A DNA stretch of 64,000 bases. It comes from Bradyrhizobium tropiciagri (GTDB lineage Bacteria > Pseudomonadota > Alphaproteobacteria > Rhizobiales > Xanthobacteraceae). Each line of letters begins with the position of its first letter. Position 1 is the first letter of the stretch. Shown in pieces: positions 27,234-36,039 of the stretch. The notes under the pieces were generated by a model that ran no database searches, was not told where the DNA came from, and worked only from the letters and a program-made list of their open reading frames with translations. The translations under genes and the position numbers were made by a program. The DNA lies in NCBI RefSeq assembly GCF_018130545.1, contig NZ_JAFCKF010000009.1:62001-126000 (forward strand), given 5' to 3'.

Positions 27234-29522
27234 ATGGCGCGAATTTTGTGGGCATTGATCGTCGGCCTGGTGTCGCTCGCGTCACTTCCCGTCCATGCGG
27301 AGGATCAGGAGAAACGACTTGCGCTCGTGGTCGGCAACGGCGCCTATCAGGCCGGCGCGCTGCAAACCGCGGCGAACGATGCCGGACTGATCGCGCAGAC
27401 CTTGCAGGCCGCCGGCTTCGACGTGGTCGGGGCGCGCGATCTCGACGCCGAGACGCTCCGCAAGTCGTTCCGCGATTTCATTCAGAAGGTGCAGGACGCC
27501 GGGCCCAATGCGGTGGCCTTCGTCTACCTCTCCGGCTACGGCGTGCAGCTTACCGGCGAGAACTACTTCGTGCCGGTCGACGCCAAGATCGCCCGCGACA
27601 CCGATGTGCCGGTCGAGGCGATTCGCCTCTCGGACTACAGCCATCAGCTCTCGGCGCTGCCGATCAAGGCCGGCGTGATCGTGCTCGATGCGGCGCGCAG
27701 CAATCCCTTCGCCAAGGACGGCCAGCCGCTGGCCGGCGGCCTTGCGCTGGTCGATCCCGATCCGAAGATGCTGATCGCGTTCAATTCGGCGCCCGGCACC
27801 GTCGCGCCCGACGGTGCGCCGCCTTACGGGCCCTACGCGCAGGCGCTGGCGGAAATGATTCGCGCCGGCGGCCTCACCTTGCCCGAGGTGTTCGACCGCG
27901 TTCGCCTCCGCGTCAACGAAATGACCAAGGGCGCCGAGATTCCGTGGAACGCCCAGAAGGTCGACGCGCCCTTCATGTTCTTCGAGCGCAAGCCGGATGC
28001 GCCGCCGCAGCAGGTCGATGCCGGACTGCGCACCAAGCCGATCCGCGATTTCCCGGCGCGTGATGCCTATGCCGCGGCGCTGGAGCGCGACACGCTGCAA
28101 GGCTACGAGGATTATCTGCAGGCCTATCCGACCGACCCGCTGGCCAAGCGGGTGCGCGCGATCGTCGCGGCGCGGCGCGAGGCCATCACCTGGCGGCGCA
28201 CCTACAACGCCGACACGCCCGATGCGTATTGGTCGTATCTGCGGCGTTATCCGCGCGGGCCGCATGCCTACGACGCAAGGCGCCGGCTCTCCTATCTGTC
28301 GGCCGCGCTGGAGCCGCCGCCGCAATTCACGGCGCTCGATTACGACGTGCCGCCGCCGCCGCCCGACGAGATCGTCTATGTCGATCGTCCGGTGCTCTAC
28401 TATAGCGATCCGGTGTTCGCCTTCGCGCCGCCGCCACCGCCGCCGCTGTTCTTCCTGCCGCCGCCGCCGCCGGACTTCGTCGTGTTGCCACCGCCACCGC
28501 CGCCGATCGGCCTGTTCGTGCTGCCGACGCCGTTCTTCGTGGCGATGCCGGCCTATGTCGCCGCGCCGGCCTACGTAGTGCCGCCGCAGAACAACATCGT
28601 GTTCAACAACATCCACAACACGACGGTCATCAACACGGTCATCAACAACCCGAATCCCACGCCGGCGCAGCTCCATGCGGCCGGGGTGACGGCGGCAATG
28701 GGCGGTGCGCCGGTCACGGCGGCACCGCAACTGCCGGCGGCGGCGGCGCAGCGCGCCAACCTGGCCCAGCCGGCCGGTCGGCAAGGTGTGACGCCGGCAC
28801 AAGGCGCGGCGATGGGAGCTCCGGGCGCCGCACCGAACGCAGCCGCCGCGCCGAACGCAATGGGCGCGCCGGCTGCGCACACTTTGCCGGGCGCAAAGAA
28901 CGGACCGCCGCTGCCGCAGTCGGCGACCGCGCCGGCCAACGCCACGCAGCGGCATGGCGCCGTGCAGCCGGGCACCACGCAACCTGGCACGACCCAACCT
29001 GGCACCGCGCAATCTGGCGCAAAGCCGAATGCGCTCACGCCTGCCAAGCCGGCGACAGCGATGGCGCCTGCCAATGCGCAACCGGCTCCCCCGACCAAGC
29101 CCGGGACGGCCCCGGCGACAAATACGCCTGCCTCGCCCGCGACCGCCGGCAAGCCGGGAAGGCAACAGCTCAACCGTGCCGCGACCGCGCCGACTGGCAA
29201 CGTGAAGCCTGCAACGGTCCAGTCGCCTGCGAATCGCGCGACATCGGTGCGGCCGACGCCGGCTGCGCGTTCGGCACCCGCGCATGCCGCGGTGTCGCCG
29301 GCGCCGGTCTCTCGGCCCGCGCCACAGCGGGCTGCACCACCGCCGCGCGCCGCACCTCCGCCGCCCCGCGCGGCCGCCGTTGCGCCGCGTCCGGCACCCG
29401 CACCGGCTCCGCGCGCTGCGCCGCCGCCACGGCCGGCGATGCAGGCGCAACGCGCAGCTCCGCCGCCGAGACCCGCCCCACGCGCCGCGCCGGCATGTCC
29501 TCCCGGCAAGTGTAAACATTGA
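27234..29522 (+). CDS. exported caspase-fold protein lacking both catalytic residues, with long Pro/Ala-rich tail
   Basis: A 762-residue protein: signal peptide (to HAEDQ, ~23), caspase p20-like domain (~27-245), a helical part (~260-370), then low-complexity sequence to the end. The fold is clear from RLALVVGNGAYQAGALQTAANDA, NYFVPVDAKI and PPYGPYAQALAEMI. In active family members the catalytic His is in the S/A-G-H-G block; here it reads YLSGYGVQ (Tyr102). The catalytic Cys block LDACRNNPF is LDAARSNPF (Ala154). So it should have no caspase activity. The tail has polyproline runs, an Asn-rich stretch (near 455-480) and PGTTQ repeats, suggesting an envelope or scaffold role. The ATG at 27234 has AAGGA 8 bases upstream. 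DUF1800 and DUF1501 genes follow closely. Confidence 0.88.
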   Translation: MARILWALIVGLVSLASLPVHAEDQEKRLALVVGNGAYQAGALQTAANDAGLIAQTLQAAGFDVVGARDLDAETLRKSFRDFIQKVQDAGPNAVAFVYLSGYGVQLTGENYFVPVDAKIARDTDVPVEAIRLSDYSHQLSALPIKAGVIVLDAARSNPFAKDGQPLAGGLALVDPDPKMLIAFNSAPGTVAPDGAPPYGPYAQALAEMIRAGGLTLPEVFDRVRLRVNEMTKGAEIPWNAQKVDAPFMFFERKPDAPPQQVDAGLRTKPIRDFPARDAYAAALERDTLQGYEDYLQAYPTDPLAKRVRAIVAARREAITWRRTYNADTPDAYWSYLRRYPRGPHAYDARRRLSYLSAALEPPPQFTALDYDVPPPPPDEIVYVDRPVLYYSDPVFAFAPPPPPPLFFLPPPPPDFVVLPPPPPPIGLFVLPTPFFVAMPAYVAAPAYVVPPQNNIVFNNIHNTTVINTVINNPNPTPAQLHAAGVTAAMGGAPVTAAPQLPAAAAQRANLAQPAGRQGVTPAQGAAMGAPGAAPNAAAAPNAMGAPAAHTLPGAKNGPPLPQSATAPANATQRHGAVQPGTTQPGTTQPGTAQSGAKPNALTPAKPATAMAPANAQPAPPTKPGTAPATNTPASPATAGKPGRQQLNRAATAPTGNVKPATVQSPANRATSVRPTPAARSAPAHAAVSPAPVSRPAPQRAAPPPRAAPPPPRAAAVAPRPAPAPAPRAAPPPRPAMQAQRAAPPPRPAPRAAPACPPGKCKH

Positions 29523-29557
29523 GGGCATGACACCATGAGCCGAGCAGGTCAGCCTTC

Positions 29558-31102
29558 ATGAGCATCACGGCCATACTCGGATCGCGGACAGTCGCGAAAC
29601 TGGTGATCGGTGCGATCGCGGGGCTGGTGACGTTGCATCAGCCGGCGCGGGCGGCCGAACTCACGGCGCAGGACATCGCGCTGCTCGATCGCCTGACCTG
29701 GGGCGTCAGCGCCTCGAGCGCGGCGCATCTGCGCGAGATCGGCACCGAACGCTGGCTGCAGGAGCAGTTGCATCCGGCCACCTCCGTATTACCGGCTGCC
29801 GTGCGTGCGCAGATCGAGGCGATGCCGGACGTGCATCGCTTCCCGTTCGATATCGCGGTCTCGTTCGACCAGCAGGGCAAATCCGCCAACCAGGTCGCCG
29901 ACCCGGAGCAGCGCAAGGCGGCGCAGCAAGTCTATCAGCAGGCCATGAACGACCGCGCCCGGCAGGCCGCGGCCCGTACCATCCTGCACGCGCTCTATGC
30001 GCCGGATCAATTGCGCGAACGGCTGACCTGGTTCTGGTTCAACCACTTCAACGTCCACCAGTACAAATCCAACATCCGCGTGCTGGTCGGCGACTATGAG
30101 GATCGCGCGATCCGCGCCAACGCGCTCGGCAAGTTCCGTACCCTGCTGTCGGCGACGCTGCATCATCCGGTGATGCTGCGTTACCTCGACAATGCCGATA
30201 ATGCCGCCGGTCACCTCAACGAGAACTACGCCCGCGAGATCATGGAGCTGCACACCATGGGCGTCGGCTCCGGCTACACCCAGGCCGACGTCGAGGCGCT
30301 GGCGCGGATCCTCACCGGCGTCGGCATCGACTTCAAACCGGAAGATCCCAAGCTGAAGCCGGAGCAGCAATCCCAGCTGGTCCGCGAGGGCGCCTTCGAG
30401 TTCAATCCGGCGCGCCACGATTTTGGCGACAAGACCTTCCTCGGCCATCAGATCAAGGGCCGCGGTCTCGCCGAGGTCGACGAGGCCCTCGACATCCTTT
30501 GCCATCATCCTGCAACTGCCATGCACGTCTCGAAGCAGCTTGCGACCTATTTCGTGTCGGATAATCCCCCGGATACGCTTGTGCGCCAAATGGCGCAGAC
30601 CTTCGAGAAGACCGATGGCGATATCGCAGCCGTGATGTCGACGCTGGTCCATGCGCCGGAATTCGCCGCCAGCCTGAAGGGCGGTGCCAAGTTCAAGGAC
30701 CCGATGCTCTACGTGATGTCGTCGGTGCGGCTCGCCTACGACAACAAGGTCGTCCTCAACACGCTGCCGATCCAGGGCTGGCTCAACCGCCTGTCGGAGG
30801 GCCTGTTCAATCACGAGACGCCCGACGGCTATTCGATGCTGTCGGCGGCCTGGAACGGCCCGGGGCAGATGATGTTGCGTTTCGAGATCGCGCGCGCGGT
30901 CGGCTCGGGATCGGCCGGGCTGTTCAAGCCGAACGAGCCCAACGCCGTCGACCAGCCGGCGTTTCCGCTGGTCATGAACGGACTCTATTTCAGCAACATC
31001 AGGCAGACGCTGAGCCCGACCACGCTCGCCGCGCTCGACCAGGCCGTCTCGCCGCAGGACTGGAACACGCTGTTTCTGTCGTCACCCGAGTTCATGCACT
31101 GA
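29558..31102 (+). CDS. DUF1800 family exported protein
   Basis: A 514-residue protein with an N-terminal signal or anchor (VAKLVIGAIAGLVTLHQPARAAE). The DUF1800 pattern follows: LLDRLTWGVSASSAAHLREIG near the N-terminus, LTWFWFNHFNVHQYKSNIR, HPVMLRYLDNADNAAGHLNE and YAREIMELHTMGVGSGYTQADV. The function of DUF1800 proteins is not established. They nearly always sit beside DUF1501 genes, as here (16 bp gap). The gene starts 35 bp after the caspase-fold gene, so all three may be one operon. Confidence 0.9.
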   Translation: MSITAILGSRTVAKLVIGAIAGLVTLHQPARAAELTAQDIALLDRLTWGVSASSAAHLREIGTERWLQEQLHPATSVLPAAVRAQIEAMPDVHRFPFDIAVSFDQQGKSANQVADPEQRKAAQQVYQQAMNDRARQAAARTILHALYAPDQLRERLTWFWFNHFNVHQYKSNIRVLVGDYEDRAIRANALGKFRTLLSATLHHPVMLRYLDNADNAAGHLNENYAREIMELHTMGVGSGYTQADVEALARILTGVGIDFKPEDPKLKPEQQSQLVREGAFEFNPARHDFGDKTFLGHQIKGRGLAEVDEALDILCHHPATAMHVSKQLATYFVSDNPPDTLVRQMAQTFEKTDGDIAAVMSTLVHAPEFAASLKGGAKFKDPMLYVMSSVRLAYDNKVVLNTLPIQGWLNRLSEGLFNHETPDGYSMLSAAWNGPGQMMLRFEIARAVGSGSAGLFKPNEPNAVDQPAFPLVMNGLYFSNIRQTLSPTTLAALDQAVSPQDWNTLFLSSPEFMH

Positions 31103-31118
31103 AAGGGGAGGTTCGCCA

Positions 31119-32312
31119 ATGAACCGCCGCGAACTGATCAAGGCCTTCGCTGCTTCCGCCTCGCTCACCCTTGCCGGCCGGGTCTGGGCGGCACCCGCGA
31201 CCGACGCGCGCCTGCTGGTGGTGTTCCTGCGCGGCGCCTATGACGCCGCCAATGTGGTGGTGCCCGTCGGCAGCGAGTTCTACTACGCCTCGCGCCCGAC
31301 GCTTGCGGTCGCGCGGCCCGACGCCGGCAATCCGAATGCGGCGCTGTCGCTTGACGCCGGATGGGGGTTGCATCCGGCGCTGCGCGATTCGATCTATCCG
31401 CTATGGGCCAAGCGTGAGATCGCCTTCGTTCCGTTCGCCGGCACCAGCGATGACCTGTCGCGCAGCCATTTCGAGACCCAGGACACCATCGAGCTCGGGC
31501 AGGCGGTCGGCGGCAGCCGCGACTATCGTTCCGGCTTCATGAGCCGGCTGGCGACCGAATTGACCCGGGTGAAGCCGATCTCCTTCACCGACCAGCTGCC
31601 GCTGATCTTCCGCGGCCAGAACCAGATTCCGAACATCGGGATCGCCAGCGTCAGCAAGCCCGGCGTCGACGACCGGCAGGCGCGGCTGATCCGGGAGATG
31701 TATGCGAAGGGCGATCTCGCCAATTCAGTGTCGGAAGGCTTTCGGGTTCGCGACGACGTCTACAAATCGGTCTCCGAGGAGATGATGGCGGCCAACCGCG
31801 GCGCGGTGTCGCCGCGCGGCTTCGAGCTGTCGGCGCGGCGGATCGGTCGCCTGATGCGCGAGCAGTTCAATCTCGGATTCGTCGACGTCGGCGGCTGGGA
31901 CACCCACGTCAACCAGGGCGCGGCGACGGGTTATCTCGCCGATCGGCTCGGCGAACTGGGCAGGGGACTCGCCGGCTTCTCGGAGGAGATCGGTCCCGCG
32001 ATGTGGCGCGACACCGTCGTGGTGGTGATCTCCGAATTCGGCCGCACCTTCCGCGAGAACGGCGACCGCGGCACCGATCACGGCCATGGCAGCGTCTATT
32101 GGGTGATGGGCGGCGGCATCAATGGCGGACGGATGGCCGGCGAGCAGGTCCAGGTCGCGCAGGCAACCCTGTTCCAGAATCGCGATTTTCCGGTGCTGAC
32201 CGACTACAAGGCATTCTTCGCCGGCCTGATCCAGCACGTCTACGGCCTGCAGCAGGCGAGTCTCGAGCGCATCTTCACTGGCATCAAGCCGAAGGATCTG
32301 AATTTGGTTTGA
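31119..32312 (+). CDS. DUF1501 family exported protein
   Basis: A 397-residue protein with a twin-arginine-like N-terminus (MNRRELIKAFAASASLTLAG, cleavage after VWAA). The mature part has the DUF1501 features LLVVFLRGAYDAANVVVP, WGLHPALRDSIYPLW, SRSHFETQDTIELG, GFVDVGGWDTHVNQG and DTVVVVISEFGRTFREN followed by GTDHGHGSVYWVMGGG. The family is distantly alkaline-phosphatase-like, and the Asp/His-rich motifs could bind metal. The biochemical function is unknown. GGGGAGG sits just upstream of the ATG. It is the last gene of the set and is convergent with the HxlR gene. Confidence 0.9.
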   Translation: MNRRELIKAFAASASLTLAGRVWAAPATDARLLVVFLRGAYDAANVVVPVGSEFYYASRPTLAVARPDAGNPNAALSLDAGWGLHPALRDSIYPLWAKREIAFVPFAGTSDDLSRSHFETQDTIELGQAVGGSRDYRSGFMSRLATELTRVKPISFTDQLPLIFRGQNQIPNIGIASVSKPGVDDRQARLIREMYAKGDLANSVSEGFRVRDDVYKSVSEEMMAANRGAVSPRGFELSARRIGRLMREQFNLGFVDVGGWDTHVNQGAATGYLADRLGELGRGLAGFSEEIGPAMWRDTVVVVISEFGRTFRENGDRGTDHGHGSVYWVMGGGINGGRMAGEQVQVAQATLFQNRDFPVLTDYKAFFAGLIQHVYGLQQASLERIFTGIKPKDLNLV

Positions 32313-32473
32313 AGGGCCATTGCAAAAATATTGGAAAACAACCCCATGCAAAGTAGCCGCCGGGTGGCCGATGTTCGACACGGCGACTTGACACGTCGGG
32401 CAACTCAGCAGCATACTTCCATTATTCCGAAATCCTGCAATGGTGGCCGTAGTCGTCCGAACCCGGTGGCCGT

Positions 32474-32899
32474 TCAGCGCGCCGCCGTCTTGCCCGCTTC
32501 GAATTTTGCCCGCGCAGTCTCCATCGCTGGACGATGGCGCTTGGCCCACGCCGCGACCGTCTGCAACGGCGCGATCAGCGAGCGTCCGAGCTTGGTCAGC
32601 TCATACTCGACCTTGGGCGGGATCGTCGGATAGGCGGTGCGCTTGACGAGCCCGTCGGCCTCGAGCGCCCGCAAGGTCAGCGTTAGCATCCGATGCGACG
32701 CGCCGATCAGGCGCAGGATGGCGTTGAAGCGCATCGGTCCGTCCGCCAGCGCGCCGACCACCATTACGGTCCATTTGTCGCCGATGCGGTCGAGCACCTG
32801 CAGCACGGCGCGGCAATCCTCGGGATCGTCCCATCCGGGCTTTGCCATTCCCGCTTGGAGCTTGATGCGCTTCATCGCCTGTCTCGTCTTGTGGGGCAC
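32474..32899 (-). CDS. HxlR family transcriptional regulator
   Basis: A 141-residue winged-helix regulator. The HxlR core starts DCRAVLQVLDRIGDKWTVMV and continues FNAILRLIGASHRMLTLTLRAL and VKRTAYPTIPPKVEYELTKLG. The Cys next to the first helix is in the place of the redox-sensing Cys of YodB/QorR-type members. The start is ATG at 32899, or the ATG at 32875 (MKRIKLQAG). It is divergent from an NmrA-like oxidoreductase gene, the classical arrangement of a quinone/electrophile-sensing repressor and its target. Confidence 0.92.
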   Translation of the reverse strand: MPHKTRQAMKRIKLQAGMAKPGWDDPEDCRAVLQVLDRIGDKWTVMVVGALADGPMRFNAILRLIGASHRMLTLTLRALEADGLVKRTAYPTIPPKVEYELTKLGRSLIAPLQTVAAWAKRHRPAMETARAKFEAGKTAAR

Positions 32900-32968
32900 G
32901 ATCAGATTTGTTCGTGGCGCACCTCAATGTGCATTCTTGCGAGGCTATCCGATGCCGGCCATGTAGTA

Positions 32969-32985
32969 ACGAACAATTTGTTCGT
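32969..32985. promoter_or_regulatory. operator-like palindrome between the HxlR gene and the oxidoreductase gene
   Basis: ACGAACAA-T-TTGTTCGT: two perfect 8-bp arms around one base. One arm (TTGTTCGT) recurs at 32908-32915, next to the HxlR gene start. The pair of sites covers both divergent promoters and is the probable HxlR binding region. Confidence 0.7.
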
Positions 32986-33006
32986 AACGATAGACAGGAT
33001 ATCGTA

Positions 33007-33867
33007 ATGAAGATCGGCGTCAGCGGTGCCAGCGGTCATCTCGGCAAGGCCGTGGTGGAGGAATTGAAGGCGCGGGGTGGCGGCGACGCCATCGTCGGCA
33101 TCTCGCGAACGCCCGAGACGGTTCAGTCCGGCGTCGAGGGCCGGCATGGCGACTACGACCGGCCCGAGACGTTGGCGCAGGCCTATCGCGGCCTCGATCG
33201 TCTCCTGATCATCCCGAGCTCCGACACGGAGCCGGGCCTGCGCGACCGACACTTCGTCGCCGCGATCGATGCAGCGGTCGCCGCCGGCGTTGCGCGCATC
33301 GTGATGATGTCGTCGGCGGCGACGCGCGCCGTTGACGCAGCCGAGATGTTCGCGTCGTACTTCACCGGCGAGCAGCATCTGATGCGGACGGCGCCCCGAT
33401 GGAGCATCCTGCGGATGAACTATTACGCCGAGTCCTTCGCCCAGGTGGCGGCGATGTCGCTCGCGTCCGGAGTCCTTGCTGGGCTCGGCGAGAACCGCGT
33501 CGCCTTCGTATCGCGGGATGACGTCGCGGCTGCGGCGGCGGGGATCCTGCTTGGCGAAGGGCATGCCGGCGCGATCTACAGCGCGACCGGGCCTGCCGTG
33601 GTCTCCGGCACGGAGCGCGCCGCGTTGCTGGCCGACGTCGCAGCAAAGCCGCTGCGTTTTGTCGCGATCGACGAAACCCAGCTGCGCGGCGGGATGGCGC
33701 AGGCCGGCGTGCCCCAGCAATACGTCCAGGCCATGATCGATATCGAGAAGCGCTTCGTGGCCGGCGACTTCGAGATCGTCACGGGCGATGTCGCGCGTCT
33801 CGCGGGGCGTCCGCCCAGCACGCTGCGCGACGTCCTGGCGAAGCAACTCGCGGCGATCCGGCCCTAG
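33007..33867 (+). CDS. NmrA/QOR2-like NAD(P)-dependent oxidoreductase
   Basis: A 286-residue atypical short-chain dehydrogenase. It has the NAD(P)-binding start MKIGVSGASGHLGKAVVEELKARGG, IVMMSSAATRAVD and SILRMNYYAESFAQV, as in the QOR2/YtfG quinone oxidoreductases. The ATG at 33007 has AGGAT at 32995-32999; upstream codons in the same frame cross the operator. It is divergent from the HxlR gene and probably repressed by it. Its stop codon overlaps the pip stop codon on the other strand in a shared CTAG. Confidence 0.88.
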   Translation: MKIGVSGASGHLGKAVVEELKARGGGDAIVGISRTPETVQSGVEGRHGDYDRPETLAQAYRGLDRLLIIPSSDTEPGLRDRHFVAAIDAAVAAGVARIVMMSSAATRAVDAAEMFASYFTGEQHLMRTAPRWSILRMNYYAESFAQVAAMSLASGVLAGLGENRVAFVSRDDVAAAAAGILLGEGHAGAIYSATGPAVVSGTERAALLADVAAKPLRFVAIDETQLRGGMAQAGVPQQYVQAMIDIEKRFVAGDFEIVTGDVARLAGRPPSTLRDVLAKQLAAIRP

Positions 33868-34835
33868 CTTCTCGACGCCAAATCCGCGATCGCCTTCATC
33901 ACGGCGTTGCGGATGCCGGGATCGTAGAGGATGTGGCCGGCGCCATCGATGATGCGGACCTCGCTGCCCGGCCAGCGCGCGGCGAGCGCGTGCGATGTCG
34001 CGGGGGGGCACAACAAATCATAGCGGCCCTGCACCAGGATGCCGGGAATACCGGCGAGCTTGCCGGCTTCCTCCATCAGCTGGTGCGGCCGCATGAAGCA
34101 ATCGTTGGCGAAGTAGTGCGCCTCCATGAACGGCGTCGAGGGCAGGGCGCCCGATGCCTTGAGATCGAGACGCGTCTGCTTCGGCGTGTGCTCCGACAGC
34201 ACGCGCTCGGTGTCGTGCCAGGCGCGCGCGGCCGGCGCATGCACGGCGGCATCGGGATCGAGGATGCGGCGATAATAGGCGGCGAGCGGCGCTGTACGCT
34301 CGGCCGCGGGCAGGAAGTTGAGGAAGTCTTCGGCGAGCGTGGGATAGAAGCGCGGCAAGGCGCGCAGGAAAACATCCTCCAGCTCTTCGCTGGTGCCGAG
34401 GAACGTCGCGCGCAGCACGAGGCCACTGACCCGCTCGGGATGGGCCTGCGCATAGGCCAGTGCCAGTGTCGCGCCCCAAGAGCCGCCGACCACCATCCAG
34501 CGCGCGAAGCCGAAGCGTTCGCGGATCTTCTCCATGTCGGCGATCAAATGCTGCGTCGTGTTGTGATCGCGACTGCCCTTTGGCCGGCTGCGGCCGCAGC
34601 CGCGCTGGTCGAACAGCACAGCGTGGAAGCGCTCGGGATCGAACAGCCGGCGGTGATCGGGCTGGCAGCCGCTGCCCGGGCCGCCATGCAGATAGACCGC
34701 GGGGATGCCGCCCTCGCGCCCGACGCTCTCGACGTGCAAATTATGGCTGTCACCGACATCGAGCCATTCCGACGTCAGCGGCGCAAAGGGATCAGCGCGC
34801 CTGGCAGCCTTGCCGGCGTCGGCGTCAGGCGCCAT
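33864..34835 (-). CDS. pip: proline iminopeptidase-like alpha/beta hydrolase, coupled to pqqE
   Basis: A 323-residue S33-family peptidase that normally removes N-terminal proline. Motifs: VYLHGGPGSGCQPDHRRLFD (oxyanion region), LFDQRGCGRSRP, the nucleophile elbow VVGGSWGATLALAYA (Ser), and DGAGHILYD with the C-terminal His. The start is ATG at 34835 (MAPDADAGK), overlapping the pqqE end by 11 bp. The in-frame ATG at 34985 lies deep inside pqqE and would add an Arg-rich non-homologous stretch. The overlap makes it the last gene of the pqq operon. Other PQQ loci carry unrelated proteases that act on the PqqA peptide, so a role in PQQ maturation is possible but unproven. Confidence 0.88.
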   Translation of the reverse strand: MAPDADAGKAARRADPFAPLTSEWLDVGDSHNLHVESVGREGGIPAVYLHGGPGSGCQPDHRRLFDPERFHAVLFDQRGCGRSRPKGSRDHNTTQHLIADMEKIRERFGFARWMVVGGSWGATLALAYAQAHPERVSGLVLRATFLGTSEELEDVFLRALPRFYPTLAEDFLNFLPAAERTAPLAAYYRRILDPDAAVHAPAARAWHDTERVLSEHTPKQTRLDLKASGALPSTPFMEAHYFANDCFMRPHQLMEEAGKLAGIPGILVQGRYDLLCPPATSHALAARWPGSEVRIIDGAGHILYDPGIRNAVMKAIADLASRS

Positions 34836-36039
34836 GAGACTTGTCCTCGTCCGTCTCCAGCGTGCCGCCGGCGAAGTTGCGGTAGAGGAAACGGTTCTGC
34901 GTGCCGGCGGATTCCTGCTCGGCCTGCTTGAAGATCTCCTCGTGCCGCGGCGACAGCGCGCAGGCCGGGTCTGTGTTCCCGGCATCGCCGGTCAGCGCAA
35001 AGGCCTGGCAGCGGCAGCCGCCGTAATCGACCTCGCGGAATTCGCAGGACTTGCACGGCTCCGGCATCCAGCCCGTGCCGCGATAGCGGTTGAAGGCCTC
35101 CGAGTTCTGCCAGATCCAGGCGATCGAATGGTTCGAGCGCACCGACTCGAATTCGAGCCCAGTAATGCTCTCGGCGGCGTGGCACGGCAGCACCTTGCCG
35201 GCCGGCGAGATGTTGAAGAACTGGCGGCCCCAGCCGCCCATGCATTTCTTCGGCCGCAGCGCGTAATAGTCCGGCACCACATAGTCGATCGCGAGCGTGC
35301 CCTTCAGGCGCACCTGGGCTTCCTCGACGATGCGGCTGGTCTCCTCGATCTGCTCGACCGTCGGCATCAGCGCGGCGCGGTTCTTCAGCGCCCAGCCGTA
35401 ATACTGCACATTGGCGACCTCGAGACGGTCGGCGTCGAGGTCGACCGCCATCTGGATGATGTCGGACAACTGATGCAGGTTCTGCCGGTGCATCACGGCA
35501 TTCACCGTGAGCGGCATGTCGAGCTCACGGGTCCATTTGGCGACCTCGAGCTTCTTTTTGTGCGCGTCCTTCAGTCCTGCGACGCGATCGGCGACGTTGG
35601 GCTCATTACCCTGGAAGCTGATCTGGACATGGCTGAGGCCGGCATCGGCCAGCGCCGACAGCTTGTCCTTGGTCAGCAGCACCGCCGAGGTGATCAGGTT
35701 GGAGTAGAGCCCGACATCGCTCGCGTGCTGCACCAGCTCGACGATGTCCTTGCGCGCGGTCGGCTCGCCGCCGGAGAAATGGACCTGGAGCACGCCGAGC
35801 TCGGCAAGCTCGCTCAGCACCTTCTTCCATTCTTCAGTGGTGAGCTCGGTCGAGCCGCGGTCGAGCTCGACCGGGTTGGAGCAATACGGACATTGCAGCG
35901 GGCAGCGGTGAGTGACTTCGAGCAGCACCGCGAGCGGGATGCCATAGGTCTCAGCCGCCGAGCGGGCGCCTTCCAGCACCGCAAGCCCATCGCTCGGGCC
36001 GTTTGATGTGGTCTTGTTGTCGGCGAGCGTGTCACTCAT
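34825..36039 (-). CDS. pqqE: PqqE, PqqA peptide cyclase (radical SAM)
   Basis: PqqE is a radical SAM enzyme that forms the carbon-carbon bond between the Glu and Tyr side chains of PqqA. The 404 residues include the SAM cluster motif CPLQCPYC near residue 46 (CxxxCxxC), HFSGGEPTARKD, and C-terminal SPASM-type cysteines (KKCMGGWG, VLPCHA, PEPCKSCEF, GGCRCQAF, DPAC) that bind auxiliary clusters. It overlaps pqqD by 4 bases and pip by 11. PqqD is the chaperone that presents PqqA to it. Confidence 0.97.
   Translation of the reverse strand: MSDTLADNKTTSNGPSDGLAVLEGARSAAETYGIPLAVLLEVTHRCPLQCPYCSNPVELDRGSTELTTEEWKKVLSELAELGVLQVHFSGGEPTARKDIVELVQHASDVGLYSNLITSAVLLTKDKLSALADAGLSHVQISFQGNEPNVADRVAGLKDAHKKKLEVAKWTRELDMPLTVNAVMHRQNLHQLSDIIQMAVDLDADRLEVANVQYYGWALKNRAALMPTVEQIEETSRIVEEAQVRLKGTLAIDYVVPDYYALRPKKCMGGWGRQFFNISPAGKVLPCHAAESITGLEFESVRSNHSIAWIWQNSEAFNRYRGTGWMPEPCKSCEFREVDYGGCRCQAFALTGDAGNTDPACALSPRHEEIFKQAEQESAGTQNRFLYRNFAGGTLETDEDKSHGA

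Noticed and set aside
27282-29528. 748-codon, Arg-rich open frame opposite the caspase-fold gene
   Set aside because: It reflects the polyproline and Ala codons read in reverse. The sense strand has a signal peptide and a recognisable fold.
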